In this document: in pieces, positions 17,169 through 26,305 of the stretch
Numbering within the stretch: position 1 is the stretch's first letter
Layout of the letters: each line of letters starts with the position of its first letter
Assembly: GCA_024655865.1 (NCBI GenBank)
Contig: JANLFM010000001.1
Coordinates: 120,572-184,571 of the forward strand
From: Caldisericota bacterium
GTDB taxonomy: Bacteria; Caldisericota; JANLFM01
DNA length: 64,000 nt
Direction: 5' to 3'
Notes under the pieces: generated by a model
Told to the model about the DNA's origin: nothing
What the model saw: the letters and a program-made list of their open reading frames with translations, nothing else
The model's database searches: none
Position numbers and translations under genes: made by a program

Positions 17169-18320
17169 ATGGCTTTATTTTTTGTTATTTTAATTTCGAT
17201 ATCTTGCTTTTACTGGCTGGTATTGATGGCCACCTCTCTGCATTTTTTCCATCAGCTATTCCCCTCAGCCAAAAGCCTGCCTCCGATATCCGTACTCAAG
17301 CCTGTGAAGGGGATTGACCCCGAAGCCTATGAAAGCTTTTCCTCCTTTTTGAAGCAGGATTATCCTGAGTTTGAGGTAATTTTTGGGGTGATGGACGCGA
17401 ACGATCCCGCTATTCCCTTGATCAGGAGAATCCAGAGCGATTTTCCCGAAAGAAGCGTGAGCCTGGTAATTGCCCAACCATTCGGTACCAATCAAAAAAC
17501 AGCGATTCTACACTCCCTCTCCAGGGAGGCCAAATATGACCTGCTGGTTCTTGCAGATTCCGACATCAGCGTTAATCCTGATTTTCTTAAGCGGCTGGCC
17601 TCGTTTTTCCAGGACGAGAAGGTTGGCCTCGTGGGGTGCCTTTACCGCAGCTTGGGCATAAACCTCTGGAGCAAGGTGGAATCCCTATTGATTAGCACCT
17701 TTCTCCTGCCCTCGGGAATTCTTGGCCACCGCATACTAGGATTAAGGTACGCTTTTGGTGCGGCCCTGGCTGTTCGGCGCAAGGCTCTTTCAGACATTGG
17801 CGGGTTCGCCTCGTTCAAGAATCATGTGGCGGACGACCACGAGATAGCAAGGTTAATTCACAAAGCCGGCTGGAACATTCTCCTTATTCCTTACGTGGTC
17901 TCCAACCACCTGAATTGCGTATCTAAATCAGAATTCTGGGCTAGACAGTTGAGATGGATGAAAGTTGCCTTCGTTTGCCACAGGAGCGCCTATCCCGCCA
18001 TCTTCCTTACCTTTTCTTTTCCCTTAGCGCTGCTCTTTGTCCTTCTTTCATCGTTTTCTCCCATCTCTCTCTGGTTTTTGGTCGTCACCTTTGGTGTCCG
18101 CTTTGTGGTAGGAGTTCTTATGGCTGATCTCCTGGAACACAAAGAGCTGAGGCGCTGGCTTTACTTGATGCCCCTGGTGGACCTGGTTTTCGCTTTTCTC
18201 TGGATTACAGCTCCTGTTTTTAAGAGGTTCACCTGGAGGCACGACGAGTACATCATCCTTCCTGATGGCAGAATGGTTCCTATTGTTAGCGATGAATTGA
18301 AAGAAGTGCCCCGAGCTTGA
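17169..18320 (+). CDS. Family 2/21 membrane glycosyltransferase (ceramide glucosyltransferase/HpnI-like)
   Basis: 383 residues. N-terminal membrane helix (residues ~2-24), a GT-A catalytic domain, and two to three C-terminal helices (~residues 275-350). Catalytic motifs are in order: ADSDIS (D1-D2), VADDHE (D3) and RQLRWMK (the (Q/R)xxRW motif). The family adds a sugar to a membrane lipid: glucosylceramide in eukaryotes, N-acetylglucosaminyl-bacteriohopanetetrol for HpnI in bacteria. No hopanoid genes are nearby, so the lipid acceptor is unknown. GGAGG four bases ahead of the ATG supports the start. Confidence 0.85.
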   Translation: MALFFVILISISCFYWLVLMATSLHFFHQLFPSAKSLPPISVLKPVKGIDPEAYESFSSFLKQDYPEFEVIFGVMDANDPAIPLIRRIQSDFPERSVSLVIAQPFGTNQKTAILHSLSREAKYDLLVLADSDISVNPDFLKRLASFFQDEKVGLVGCLYRSLGINLWSKVESLLISTFLLPSGILGHRILGLRYAFGAALAVRRKALSDIGGFASFKNHVADDHEIARLIHKAGWNILLIPYVVSNHLNCVSKSEFWARQLRWMKVAFVCHRSAYPAIFLTFSFPLALLFVLLSSFSPISLWFLVVTFGVRFVVGVLMADLLEHKELRRWLYLMPLVDLVFAFLWITAPVFKRFTWRHDEYIILPDGRMVPIVSDELKEVPRA

Positions 18321-18429
18321 CTCTTTAAAAATAATTCCCACCTTTACATAATTTACAATTCTTTATTTGTTATTTTTAATGAGGCTTTGGTAAAGAGGAG
18401 ATATACTCGCCTTAGGAAGGAAGGTAGAA

Positions 18430-19995
18430 GTGGCTCTCTGGAAGAAAGTTGTTGTGATCGTCGTAGTTATAGCCCTCCTTGTGTCCGGAGGGATTTATCT
18501 GGTATTGCGTTTCAGGGGCACCGGGGAGGCCCAGCCCATCGTGGCTAAGGTGGAGAGGGGAGAAATCCAGCGAATACTGTCCTTTTCCGGTTCAATTAGC
18601 CACATCAATCAGGTAGAGGTAACCCCGAAAGTAGCAGGTAGGGTCTCGGAAATCCTGGTAAAGGTAGGAGACAGAGTGGAGAAAGGCCAGGAGTTAATCA
18701 AAATCGAGATTCCCGACCTTGATTATCAGATTGCTCAGGCTCAGCTCAACCTGGATGCTGCTCGTCTAAAACTCCAGCAATTAGAAGAAGGCCCTTCAGC
18801 GGAAGAACTTAATACTTTGAAGCTTTCCGTGGAAAAAGCTCAGCAGGATTTGATGAGGGCTGAAGAAAATTACAGCAGAGTATTGGAAACCGCCACCTTC
18901 ACTGCTTCTGTTGCGGAAAAAGCCGTGAACGTTGCTGAAAGAAGATTGAAAGAGGCACAGGATAATCTGGAGCTCACAAAAAAGAGCGTGGCGCAATCAA
19001 TTCAAATAGCGCAAACCTCGGTAGACCAAGCACTTGAGGATGTGGAAAATGCTCCCAATGCTACATCCAGGGAAGCAGCAGAGCGTAAGCTGAACCTGGC
19101 GGAGGAACAGCTGGAGGCTCAAAAAATTGCTGGGGAGCAGCAGATCAGGGCTGCCGAATCGCAGGTTAAAGCAGCCGAGGACTCCCTGGAACAGGCCAGG
19201 CAAAACCTGGAACAGAGAAAGTTGAGCAACAGAGATCTGATCGCACAAGCTGAAGCCGCCCTGGAATCAGCCAGAATGGGCCTGAAAATTGCTCAGGCTC
19301 AATACGATCAGCGCTCAACTCAGGTATCTCCCACCACCATCGAACTTCAAAAGACGGCTATCGAGCAGGCCGAACTGACCCTGAATAACCTCCTTAAAGA
19401 AAAAGAGGATGCGGTAATTCGCTCTCCCTCTCAAGGAGTAGTGGGAATTTTAAATGTCAAAGTTGGGGATCCAGTCATGGTCAGCACTCCGCTGATTTCC
19501 CTTGTGGATCTCGATATGCTTGAGGTCCAGGCTAATATCCCTGAGGTAAACATCGGCTTCCTCCGCCCCTCAATGGAGGCCACGGTCAAAGCAGACGCTT
19601 TTCCTGATTTGGCATTCAAGGCAATCCTTTCTTATTTTAATCCTTTAGCCTCGGTTACCCAGGGCGTGGTGAACTACATCGCTCATTTTACCCTGGAGGA
19701 GAGCGCTATGACCTACCTTAAGCCGGGAATGACCGTGGAGCTGGAAATCGTTGTAGAAAAATCCACCAATACCCTGATCATTCCTCGTCCTGCCCTTCAT
19801 CAGGAAGGCTCCCAGGATTACGTTTACATCTGGGATGGGCAGAAGATGGAATACAGGGCGGTTAAAGTTGGTATTCAGAATGAAATCCAGGTAGAGATTA
19901 AGGAGGGCTTGAAGGAAGGCGAAGAAGTAGTGCTCTCTTTGAAGAGCAGCACGTTCACCCTTACCCATCCCACCCCCTCCAGTTCTCTGCCATGA
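18430..19995 (+). CDS. MacA/HlyD-type periplasmic adaptor of an ABC exporter
   Basis: 521 residues. Start GTG 18430 with AAGGAAGG upstream. One N-terminal membrane segment (residues ~5-25) leads to a biotinyl-lipoyl-like half (VEVTPKVAGRVSEILVKVGD). Next is a very long alpha-helical hairpin, residues ~95-310, rich in Ala/Gln/Glu, then the second lipoyl half (VIRSPSQGVVGILNVKVGD), a beta-barrel and a C-terminal domain. The hairpin is longer than in E. coli MacA, as in adaptors of Gram-positive-type exporters without an outer-membrane channel. It forms one unit with the ATPase and permease that follow. Confidence 0.9.
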   Translation: MALWKKVVVIVVVIALLVSGGIYLVLRFRGTGEAQPIVAKVERGEIQRILSFSGSISHINQVEVTPKVAGRVSEILVKVGDRVEKGQELIKIEIPDLDYQIAQAQLNLDAARLKLQQLEEGPSAEELNTLKLSVEKAQQDLMRAEENYSRVLETATFTASVAEKAVNVAERRLKEAQDNLELTKKSVAQSIQIAQTSVDQALEDVENAPNATSREAAERKLNLAEEQLEAQKIAGEQQIRAAESQVKAAEDSLEQARQNLEQRKLSNRDLIAQAEAALESARMGLKIAQAQYDQRSTQVSPTTIELQKTAIEQAELTLNNLLKEKEDAVIRSPSQGVVGILNVKVGDPVMVSTPLISLVDLDMLEVQANIPEVNIGFLRPSMEATVKADAFPDLAFKAILSYFNPLASVTQGVVNYIAHFTLEESAMTYLKPGMTVELEIVVEKSTNTLIIPRPALHQEGSQDYVYIWDGQKMEYRAVKVGIQNEIQVEIKEGLKEGEEVVLSLKSSTFTLTHPTPSSSLP

Positions 19996-20001
19996 AGCAA
20001 T

Positions 20002-20733
20002 ATGCCTGTAATTGAAGTCCGCGAATTGAAGAAAAACTATCACTTGAGCAGGACCACGATCGTGCCTGCCCTGAGGGGAATCTCTTTTAAGGTGGAGGCC
20101 GGAGAATTCGTAGCCATTATGGGGCCCTCTGGCTCTGGCAAATCTACCTTGATGCACATCCTGGGATGCTTGGACGTCCCCACATCCGGGGTCTACTTCT
20201 TAGAAGGTCAGGATACGCGCAAGCTCACGGATAACGAACTTGCCAGATTAAGGAATAGGAAAATCGGTTTCGTCTTTCAAAACTTCAACTTGCTCCCCAG
20301 GAACACGGCGCTGGAAAACGTGGAGCTTCCGTTAATTTACAACGATCATCGCGCACCGAGGGAGCTGGCGCGCAAAGCCCTGATCAAAGTTGGTCTGGAG
20401 GAAAGAATGAACCACAGGCCGAATGAGCTCTCTATTGGCCAGCAGCAGAGAGTAGCTATTGCACGGGCTCTGGTCACTAACCCGGCAATTATTTTGGCCG
20501 ATGAACCCACGGGGAACCTGGACACCCGTTCTTCTGAGGAGGTTATGGCCATCATTCAGGAATTAAACTGCGAGGGACACACGATAGTCCTGGTTACTCA
20601 CGAACCGGATATTGCACAGCATGCCAAGCGCCTGATCAGGATCAAGGATGGACTCTTAATTGCTGATGAACCTGTGAAGAAGCAATTTGACGCCCGGGAA
20701 ATTTTGGCTTCCATGAGCTCGGAGAAGGGATAA
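20002..20733 (+). CDS. ABC transporter ATPase, MacB/LolD type
   Basis: 243 residues. Walker [12 protein letters not shown]-loop in [10 protein letters not shown], signature [15 protein letters not shown] (variant of LSGGQ), Walker [13 protein letters not shown] and the switch His in LVTHEPD. The sequence belongs to the MacB/LolD/FtsE-like group, which powers a transmembrane mechanical cycle in export of macrolides, peptides or lipids. It is followed directly by its permease (stop and start adjacent). Substrate unknown. Confidence 0.95.
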   Translation: MPVIEVRELKKNYHLSRTTIVPALRGISFKVEAGEFVAIMGPSGSGKSTLMHILGCLDVPTSGVYFLEGQDTRKLTDNELARLRNRKIGFVFQNFNLLPRNTALENVELPLIYNDHRAPRELARKALIKVGLEERMNHRPNELSIGQQQRVAIARALVTNPAIILADEPTGNLDTRSSEEVMAIIQELNCEGHTIVLVTHEPDIAQHAKRLIRIKDGLLIADEPVKKQFDAREILASMSSEKG

Positions 20734-21957
20734 ATGAGGTTTTTACGCAATTTAAGAATTGCTCTCGGCGCACTCTTTCATAACAAGAGTCGGGCTTTTT
20801 TGACAATTTTGGGCGTGATCATCGGAGTGGCTGCCGTAATGATGATGCTTTCCATCGGTACCGGTGCGGAGGTAGCGGTGACAGAGGAAATCAAAGCCCT
20901 GGGGTCCAACCTCCTTCTGGTGGTTCCGGGCTCCATGACTGCTTCCGGAATAAGAACCGGAGGAGGAAGTACGACCTCCCTGACCCTGGACGACGCCCAG
21001 GCAATCTCTCGTATTCCCGGGGTCGTGGACGCCGTCCCTAGCATCCAGCGACAGGCTCAGGTAATTGTTGGAGAAAGGAACACGCAGACTTCGGTTGTGG
21101 GAACAAGCGCCAGTTACGAGAAAGTGTTGAATACTTCGGTAAGCGAAGGAAACTTTTTCTCCCCTTCTCAGGTGGAAAGGTGGGAAAGAGTAGCGTTAAT
21201 TGGAGCAACTGTAAAAGATAACCTATTCCCCGATGCTAACCCCATAGGGAAAACTATTCAGATCGTGAACGGGCCAAGGAGGGTCAGTTTTCGCGTCATT
21301 GGTGTTCTGGAATCTAAGGGAGCGTCGGGTTTCGTGAACAGGGATGACCAGATCCTGATTCCCGTGACCACGGCTCAAAAGCTCCTTTTTGGGGTTAAGA
21401 ATATAGGCTCCATTACAGTCGAGGTTTCCTCCCCGGAGAAAATGGATCAGGTGTCCACAGAAATCTCCTCACTGCTTCGGCTCCGGCATAACATCCCTAA
21501 AGATAAGGAGAATGATTTCACTATTTTCAGCCAAAAGGACATATTGGGAACCCTGGGTTCCGTGATGAATTACTTCACGATCGTCCTTGCAGGAATCGCC
21601 AGCATTTCCCTACTGGTGGGGGGAATTGGCATTATGAACATTATGCTTGTTTCTGTAACTGAAAGGACCAGGGAAATCGGGTTAAGGAAGGCAATTGGAG
21701 CCTTAAAAAGGGACGTCGTACTTCAGTTCCTCCTGGAGGCCATAATCCTGTCCACTACGGGAGGAATTATAGGGATTATTTTAGGCTACGGGGGCTCCCT
21801 GATCATCGCCAAAATTGCTGGCTGGCCCGCCGTGGTTACCCCTTTATCAATTCTTCTGGGATTTTTCTTCTCCATGGCCGTGGGCCTCTTTTTCGGAATT
21901 TATCCGGCCCAGAAGGCAGCAAGCCTCAACCCCATTGATGCCCTGCGCTATGAGTAG
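20734..21957 (+). CDS. ABC transporter permease, MacB type
   Basis: 407 residues with the MacB topology: one N-terminal helix (residues ~17-42), a ~230-residue extracellular MacB periplasmic core domain, then three C-terminal helices starting at ~residue 280. The conserved coupling segment SVTERTREIGLRKAIGA sits between the second and third helices. It completes the tripartite exporter with the two preceding genes. There is no outer-membrane TolC-like gene here. Confidence 0.94.
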   Translation: MRFLRNLRIALGALFHNKSRAFLTILGVIIGVAAVMMMLSIGTGAEVAVTEEIKALGSNLLLVVPGSMTASGIRTGGGSTTSLTLDDAQAISRIPGVVDAVPSIQRQAQVIVGERNTQTSVVGTSASYEKVLNTSVSEGNFFSPSQVERWERVALIGATVKDNLFPDANPIGKTIQIVNGPRRVSFRVIGVLESKGASGFVNRDDQILIPVTTAQKLLFGVKNIGSITVEVSSPEKMDQVSTEISSLLRLRHNIPKDKENDFTIFSQKDILGTLGSVMNYFTIVLAGIASISLLVGGIGIMNIMLVSVTERTREIGLRKAIGALKRDVVLQFLLEAIILSTTGGIIGIILGYGGSLIIAKIAGWPAVVTPLSILLGFFFSMAVGLFFGIYPAQKAASLNPIDALRYE

Positions 21958-22025
21958 AGTTTTCACGAAATTTTAATTTTCCTGTGTTATACTTAAAAAT
22001 TAATTAACGAAGGAGGTAGGTAAAA

Positions 22026-22589
22026 ATGATTGCATTGTGGATTGTCCTTGGATTGATAGTTTTAATTCTAATCTGGGGCATCGCCACTTATAACGGTTTT
22101 ATGGTCTTAAAAAGGCGAATCGAAAATGCCTGGGCGCAGATCGATGTCCAACTCAAAAGAAGATACGATTTGATCCCTAACCTGGTAAATTCAGTCAAGG
22201 GATACATGAAATATGAGCAGGAAACCCTGAACAAGGTAGTGGACGCCAGGGCGAAGGCCGTTTCCGCCCAAACAATACCGGATAAAATCCAGGCTGAAGG
22301 TGCCCTTACTCAAGCCCTGAGGGGGCTTCTGGCGGTAGTGGAAAACTACCCTGATTTGAAAGCCAGCGAGGAAGTTTCTACCTTGATGGAGGAGCTTCGA
22401 AACACGGAAAACCTGATTTCCTTCGCCCGTCAGTTCTACAATGATAATGTCATGACCTATAACACCAAGCTTTCCATCTTCCCGGCTAACGTCGTCGGGA
22501 ACATGTTTGCCTTTAAACCGGCTACTTTCTGGGAGATAGCCGCTGCCGAGGAACGGGAGGCACCAAAGGTAGATCTTACCAAGCTATAA
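22026..22589 (+). CDS. lemA: LemA family protein
   Basis: 187 residues: an N-terminal membrane helix (residues ~2-22) and a helical extracellular or cytoplasmic domain. LemA signatures are visible: YNGFMVLKRRIENAWAQIDV, LKRRYDLIPNLVNSVKGYM and YNTKLSIFPANVV. The function of LemA is unsettled, but it is very often linked to HtpX-type proteases, as here. The start has AGGAGGTAGG; a TATACT (21988-21993) upstream may be a -10 without a convincing -35. Confidence 0.93.
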   Translation: MIALWIVLGLIVLILIWGIATYNGFMVLKRRIENAWAQIDVQLKRRYDLIPNLVNSVKGYMKYEQETLNKVVDARAKAVSAQTIPDKIQAEGALTQALRGLLAVVENYPDLKASEEVSTLMEELRNTENLISFARQFYNDNVMTYNTKLSIFPANVVGNMFAFKPATFWEIAAAEEREAPKVDLTKL

Positions 22590-22590
22590 A

Positions 22591-23565
22591 ATGAGCGTTT
22601 TCAGCTTCTGGGAAGAACAGAGAAAGAACGTCACAAGAAGCTACCTCTTAATTTTCTTTTTCGTCATCCTCATGGGGGGTTTCGGCTTCCTCATCGACTA
22701 TTTCTTTGAAACCGGGCCCTGGTTCACTGTGGTCTTTTTGGGGGTAGCTCTAATTCAGGTGCTGGTGGGGGTGCTCTCTGGCCCGAGTCTGGTTCTCTCT
22801 TCGGTAGGGGCACGGCCCATCAATCCCCTTGATCCAGAGCATAAGCAACTGGAAAACATTATTAACGAGATGGGGATTGCCTCCGGACTAAAGCCTTTGC
22901 CCAAGATCTATTATATTCCTGGGGAAAAGTCCATCAATGCCTTTGCTACAGGGTTAAAGAGCGAAAACGCTTATATCTGCGTCACCGAGGGCTTACTTGA
23001 GGCCCTGAATCGGGAGGAAACTCAGGGGGTCATTGCCCACGAGTTGAGTCACATCTACAACAAAGACATGCTCTACATGACGCTTCTTTCTGCTATTTTA
23101 GGCGCAGTGGTAATCATCCAGGTGATGGCCTTCAGGGGAGCCTGGTTAGTGGCGCGGACGGGCGGCGGAAGATCGAGAAGGGACTCCTCAGGATGTGCCT
23201 ACGCCATCGTCTTTCTGATCGTAGTGGGGCTTCTGGCCACCATATTTGCTTTCCTGGGCCGCATCCTTCTTTTTGCCGTATCTCGCCAGAGAGAGTATCT
23301 GGCGGACGCCAAGGCTGCGGAGTTCACAAGAAACCCTCAGGGGTTGGCTTCAGCTTTAAGAAAAATAGCTCTAACTGCAGGAAAGGTTCAAAACGCCAGT
23401 ATCGCTACCGCGCATCTTTTCATCTCTGATCCCTTAAAAAGAAAAGTCAACGAAAAAGAGGGGTTTTTCGCCAACCTTTTCAGCACTCATCCCCCGATCT
23501 ATAAAAGGATAGCCCGGTTAGAAGGGAAAAGCCCGGAACAGGTATTAATGGAGCTGGAGCAGTAA
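22591..23565 (+). CDS. htpX: M48 family zinc metalloprotease, HtpX-like (copy 1)
   Basis: 324 residues. Two N-terminal membrane helices, a zinc motif HELSH near residue 150 in GVIAHELSHIYNKD, two further helices, then the third-ligand segment REYLADAKAAEFTRNP. HtpX proteases degrade misfolded membrane proteins, with the catalytic site on the cytoplasmic face. The gene follows lemA by one base, a common pairing. It is about 60% recognisably alike to the next gene by eye, so the two are tandem paralogs. Confidence 0.92.
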   Translation: MSVFSFWEEQRKNVTRSYLLIFFFVILMGGFGFLIDYFFETGPWFTVVFLGVALIQVLVGVLSGPSLVLSSVGARPINPLDPEHKQLENIINEMGIASGLKPLPKIYYIPGEKSINAFATGLKSENAYICVTEGLLEALNREETQGVIAHELSHIYNKDMLYMTLLSAILGAVVIIQVMAFRGAWLVARTGGGRSRRDSSGCAYAIVFLIVVGLLATIFAFLGRILLFAVSRQREYLADAKAAEFTRNPQGLASALRKIALTAGKVQNASIATAHLFISDPLKRKVNEKEGFFANLFSTHPPIYKRIARLEGKSPEQVLMELEQ

Positions 23566-23633
23566 AAGAGTCCGGGATCCCATGTCAAGGTTTCTCCCTA
23601 TGAATGGGCGGTTAGAAGAATAAATAGTCCCTA

Positions 23634-24686
23634 ATGGCAGTCATCAATTTTTACTTTGAGGAAAAAAGGAACAAGCGCAGAAGCTTTTTTCTAATTGTGC
23701 TTTTCATCACAACAATGGGGCTTTTCGGACTCCTTGTGGACTCCGGGTTAGATTCTTTTCCCTGGTTTACCGCGGCTTTCCTCATTCTGGCGCTCGGGCA
23801 AGTTCTTTTAGGGATATACTTCGGACCAAAAATGGTTCTCAATTCGGTAGGGGCGAAAATAATTTCCTCCAAAAACCGGGAACACCGAGAGCTTCATAAT
23901 ATCTTGAACGAACTTTGCGTGGCCTCCGGATGGTGCCCGCAGCCAAAAGTTTATTACATTCCCAAAGACCCTAACATTAATGCTTTTGCTACTGGGGTAT
24001 TCCGGGATGATTCATATATCTGTGTTACGGAAGGCCTTTTAGAAACCCTGGGGCGCGTGGAGACCCAGGGAGTAATCGCTCATGAGCTAAGCCACATTCA
24101 GCATAGGGACACCCTTTATATGACCCTGATTTCCTCCATTCTGGGGGCAACTATGTTGATTAAGTCGATTTCCTTCGAAGTACTGCGGGGGTCTTTCTCA
24201 AGGAAGGATGATTCTGAAGGAATTTCCTTTGGGTGTAGTGCAATGTTTTTCTATCTCTTTTTCGTGTGGATTCTGGCAGCCATTTTTTCCTTTCTGGGGC
24301 GCATCCTGCTTTTTGCTATCTCGCGCTCCAGGGAATACCTTGCCGATGCCCATGCCGTAGAGCTCACCAGAAACCCCTTTGGTTTGAGTCAAGCCCTGCG
24401 CAAAATTGCAATTAAGAACATTAGAAACCCAAAGGCTTCTCTGGCAATCGCTCACCTTTTCATCTCAGATCCTTTGAAAAGGGCTGTGAATGAAAGAAGC
24501 GGATTCTGGGCAGACCTCTTCAGCACTCACCCTCCCATACATCTGCGCATCGCTAAATTGGAGAACAAGGCGCCACAAATGGTACTGCAAGAACTGGAGG
24601 AAGAGTTTTCCTCTTTAAAGGCGCCCCACACAACCCCTTTAAACCAGAAAGAGGGGGAGCAAAAAGAGGAACCTCGAGAGGTATAA
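23634..24686 (+). CDS. M48 family zinc metalloprotease, HtpX-like (copy 2)
   Basis: 350 residues, a paralog of the preceding gene with the same order: two helices, GVIAHELSHIQHRD, two helices, and REYLADAHAVELTRNP. It differs in the loop between the helices (RGSFSRKDDSEGIS instead of a Gly/Arg-rich stretch) and carries an extra ~25-residue charged tail ending in EGEQKEEPREV. All zinc ligands are kept, so both copies should be active. The 68-base gap is free of obvious signals. Confidence 0.9.
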   Translation: MAVINFYFEEKRNKRRSFFLIVLFITTMGLFGLLVDSGLDSFPWFTAAFLILALGQVLLGIYFGPKMVLNSVGAKIISSKNREHRELHNILNELCVASGWCPQPKVYYIPKDPNINAFATGVFRDDSYICVTEGLLETLGRVETQGVIAHELSHIQHRDTLYMTLISSILGATMLIKSISFEVLRGSFSRKDDSEGISFGCSAMFFYLFFVWILAAIFSFLGRILLFAISRSREYLADAHAVELTRNPFGLSQALRKIAIKNIRNPKASLAIAHLFISDPLKRAVNERSGFWADLFSTHPPIHLRIAKLENKAPQMVLQELEEEFSSLKAPHTTPLNQKEGEQKEEPREV

Positions 24687-24699
24687 TTGAGACTAAAAT

Positions 24700-25572
24700 A
24701 TGCCTATGAACGGAAACGGTTTAGTCTGGCTTAACGGAAGTTTTATGAGTTTTGAGGAAGCGAGGATCTCGATTGAGGATCGAGGCTTCCAGTTCGCAGA
24801 TGGAGTCTATGAGGTCGTAAGAGTCTATGATGGCAAACCTTTTACTTTCCAGGAACATTTAAAAAGGTTAAGGCAGAGCGCTTCCCTGATCGAGCTCGAT
24901 TTTAAAATAGAGGACGATAGGCTCAAAGAAATCGGGCAGGAACTGGTTTCTCGCTCAGATCTAAAGGACGCCGAGCTTTACATCCAGATCACAAGGGGAG
25001 TAGCTCCCCGTTCCCACGCCTTCCCCAGGGAGATTTACCCGACTATCCTGCTCTCCATTCGCCCCGTGCGCCCTTTGCCCGAAGGAGCTCTGGAAAAGGG
25101 AGTGAGCGCTATTACCCTTCCTGATGAGCGCTGGGCCCGATGCAATATCAAATCCATTTCCTTGCTGCCTAACGTGCTCGCTAAGGAAAAGGCCCGGAGG
25201 GCCGGGGCCTACGAAGCTATTTTTATCAGGAACGGCATCGTCACGGAAGGGGCCTCTTCCAACATTTTCCTTCTCCTTGAGGGAGTTTTGCGCACTCCCC
25301 CTGCTGACTGGCGCATCTTGAGAGGGATCACCAGGGACTTGGTTTTAAATTTAGCAGGAAAAGAAGGGCTACCTTCCAAAGAGGAGGAATTCGGAGTAGA
25401 GAAGCTTTATCAGGCAGAGGAGGTTTTTATTACCAGTACGGCCATCGAGATCCTTCCCGTCGTAGAGATAGACAAAAGGAAAATTGGTGCAGGCAAGCCA
25501 GGAACAGTTCAGCACCTCCTCTATCAAAAGTTCAAGCAATTAGTCAAAGAAAATCCCGCACCTGCCCTCTAA
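24700..25572 (+). CDS. D-amino-acid aminotransferase, fold type IV
   Basis: 290 residues (MNGNGLVWLNG may be the true start at 24706). Fold type IV PLP enzyme: DRGFQFADGVYEVVRVYDG at the N-terminal side, the PLP lysine in RCNIKSISLLPNV, and EGASSNIF. The R-N-I-K-S and VYEVVRVY patterns fit D-alanine aminotransferase better than branched-chain aminotransferase. It would make D-glutamate or D-alanine for peptidoglycan; an alanine racemase gene is also present at 39-40 kb. Confidence 0.85.
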   Translation: MPMNGNGLVWLNGSFMSFEEARISIEDRGFQFADGVYEVVRVYDGKPFTFQEHLKRLRQSASLIELDFKIEDDRLKEIGQELVSRSDLKDAELYIQITRGVAPRSHAFPREIYPTILLSIRPVRPLPEGALEKGVSAITLPDERWARCNIKSISLLPNVLAKEKARRAGAYEAIFIRNGIVTEGASSNIFLLLEGVLRTPPADWRILRGITRDLVLNLAGKEGLPSKEEEFGVEKLYQAEEVFITSTAIEILPVVEIDKRKIGAGKPGTVQHLLYQKFKQLVKENPAPAL

Positions 25573-25593
25573 GGACTTAGGGGATGTATTTCA

Positions 25594-25624
25594 CCCCAGG
25601 AAAATGTGAAACATTTTCCTGGGG
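25594..25624 (+). terminator. Hairpin after the D-amino-acid aminotransferase gene
   Basis: A perfect 14-bp inverted repeat, CCCCAGGAAAATGT (25594-25607) with its complement at 25611-25624 and a 3-base loop, 22 bases past the stop. There is no T run afterwards, so termination may be weak or factor-assisted. Confidence 0.6.
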
Positions 25625-25663
25625 GCCTTAATAGCTGAAAATGCTGGCCAAGGAGGAAGAAGA

Positions 25664-26032
25664 ATGAAGATTGAGTACCCAATTACCTTTTTTTATGTCC
25701 GCAACCTGGAGAAAGAAACTTCTTTTTACCGCGACATTTTGGGGTTCAAGCTGGTCTTGGACCAGGGATGGATCAAATATTTTGCGTTAAACGATCACGC
25801 TCAACTGGGCCTGGTGGACGCCTCACGTGGATCGATTAAAGCCAGCGAGGACAAGCCTGTCCTTCTTTCCTTTGTGGTTGACGACCCGGACGCTTATTAT
25901 CAACGCTTGAAGGAAGCCCAATACGAGAAGCCAGTTCCCGAGCCAGTGACCAGAGAAGACATTGGCATTCGCGCTTTTATTTTCGAAGATCCGGAAGGCT
26001 ACAAGTTAGAGTTCCAGAAGTTCCTGAAATAA
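25664..26032 (+). CDS. VOC-superfamily (glyoxalase/bleomycin resistance-like) protein
   Basis: 122 residues forming two beta-alpha-beta-beta-beta modules: FFYVRNLEKETSFYRDILGF at the start and EDIGIRAFIFEDPEGYKLEF at the end. Members bind a divalent metal and act as isomerases, dioxygenases or drug-binding proteins; the specific role cannot be read. Strong ribosome site AAGGAGGAAG. It stands alone between two intergenic regions. Confidence 0.85.
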   Translation: MKIEYPITFFYVRNLEKETSFYRDILGFKLVLDQGWIKYFALNDHAQLGLVDASRGSIKASEDKPVLLSFVVDDPDAYYQRLKEAQYEKPVPEPVTREDIGIRAFIFEDPEGYKLEFQKFLK

Positions 26033-26137
26033 AGTTCACCGCCCAGGGAACGGTTAATTCTTAATCTTGCTGTATGAATTGGCCTGCGTCACGCTTTTGG
26101 GAATTGGATAGCCTCGAGCGCTGTCTTCCTCTTCTAT

Positions 26138-26266
26138 TCATGAAAAAGCGAGCTTCTGGTTGCTCCGAAACTGATTTCCTAACTGCTCCATAATAAAGGA
26201 GGGGCTCTGAATTGCTTTTGCCGAAGGAGCACCGTTAAGGAGGAAATTCGGCAGCCCGGGAACAAG
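26138..26266 (-). pseudogene. Possible remnant of a DsbA-like thiol oxidoreductase C-terminus
   Basis: In the 273-base gap before the SLH gene, one minus-strand frame reads GLPNFLLNGAPSAKAIQSPS and ends at a stop (26138-26140). The pattern G-x-P-x-F-x-x-NG...Q-x-P...L resembles the end of FrnE/DsbA proteins, where it follows the cis-Pro loop. There is no upstream continuation or CxxC. The likeness is by eye and short, so this is tentative. Confidence 0.2.
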
Positions 26267-26305
26267 TTTTCACTCTTTTGCGTCCAAAGTTAAAGAGGTG
26301 AAAAA

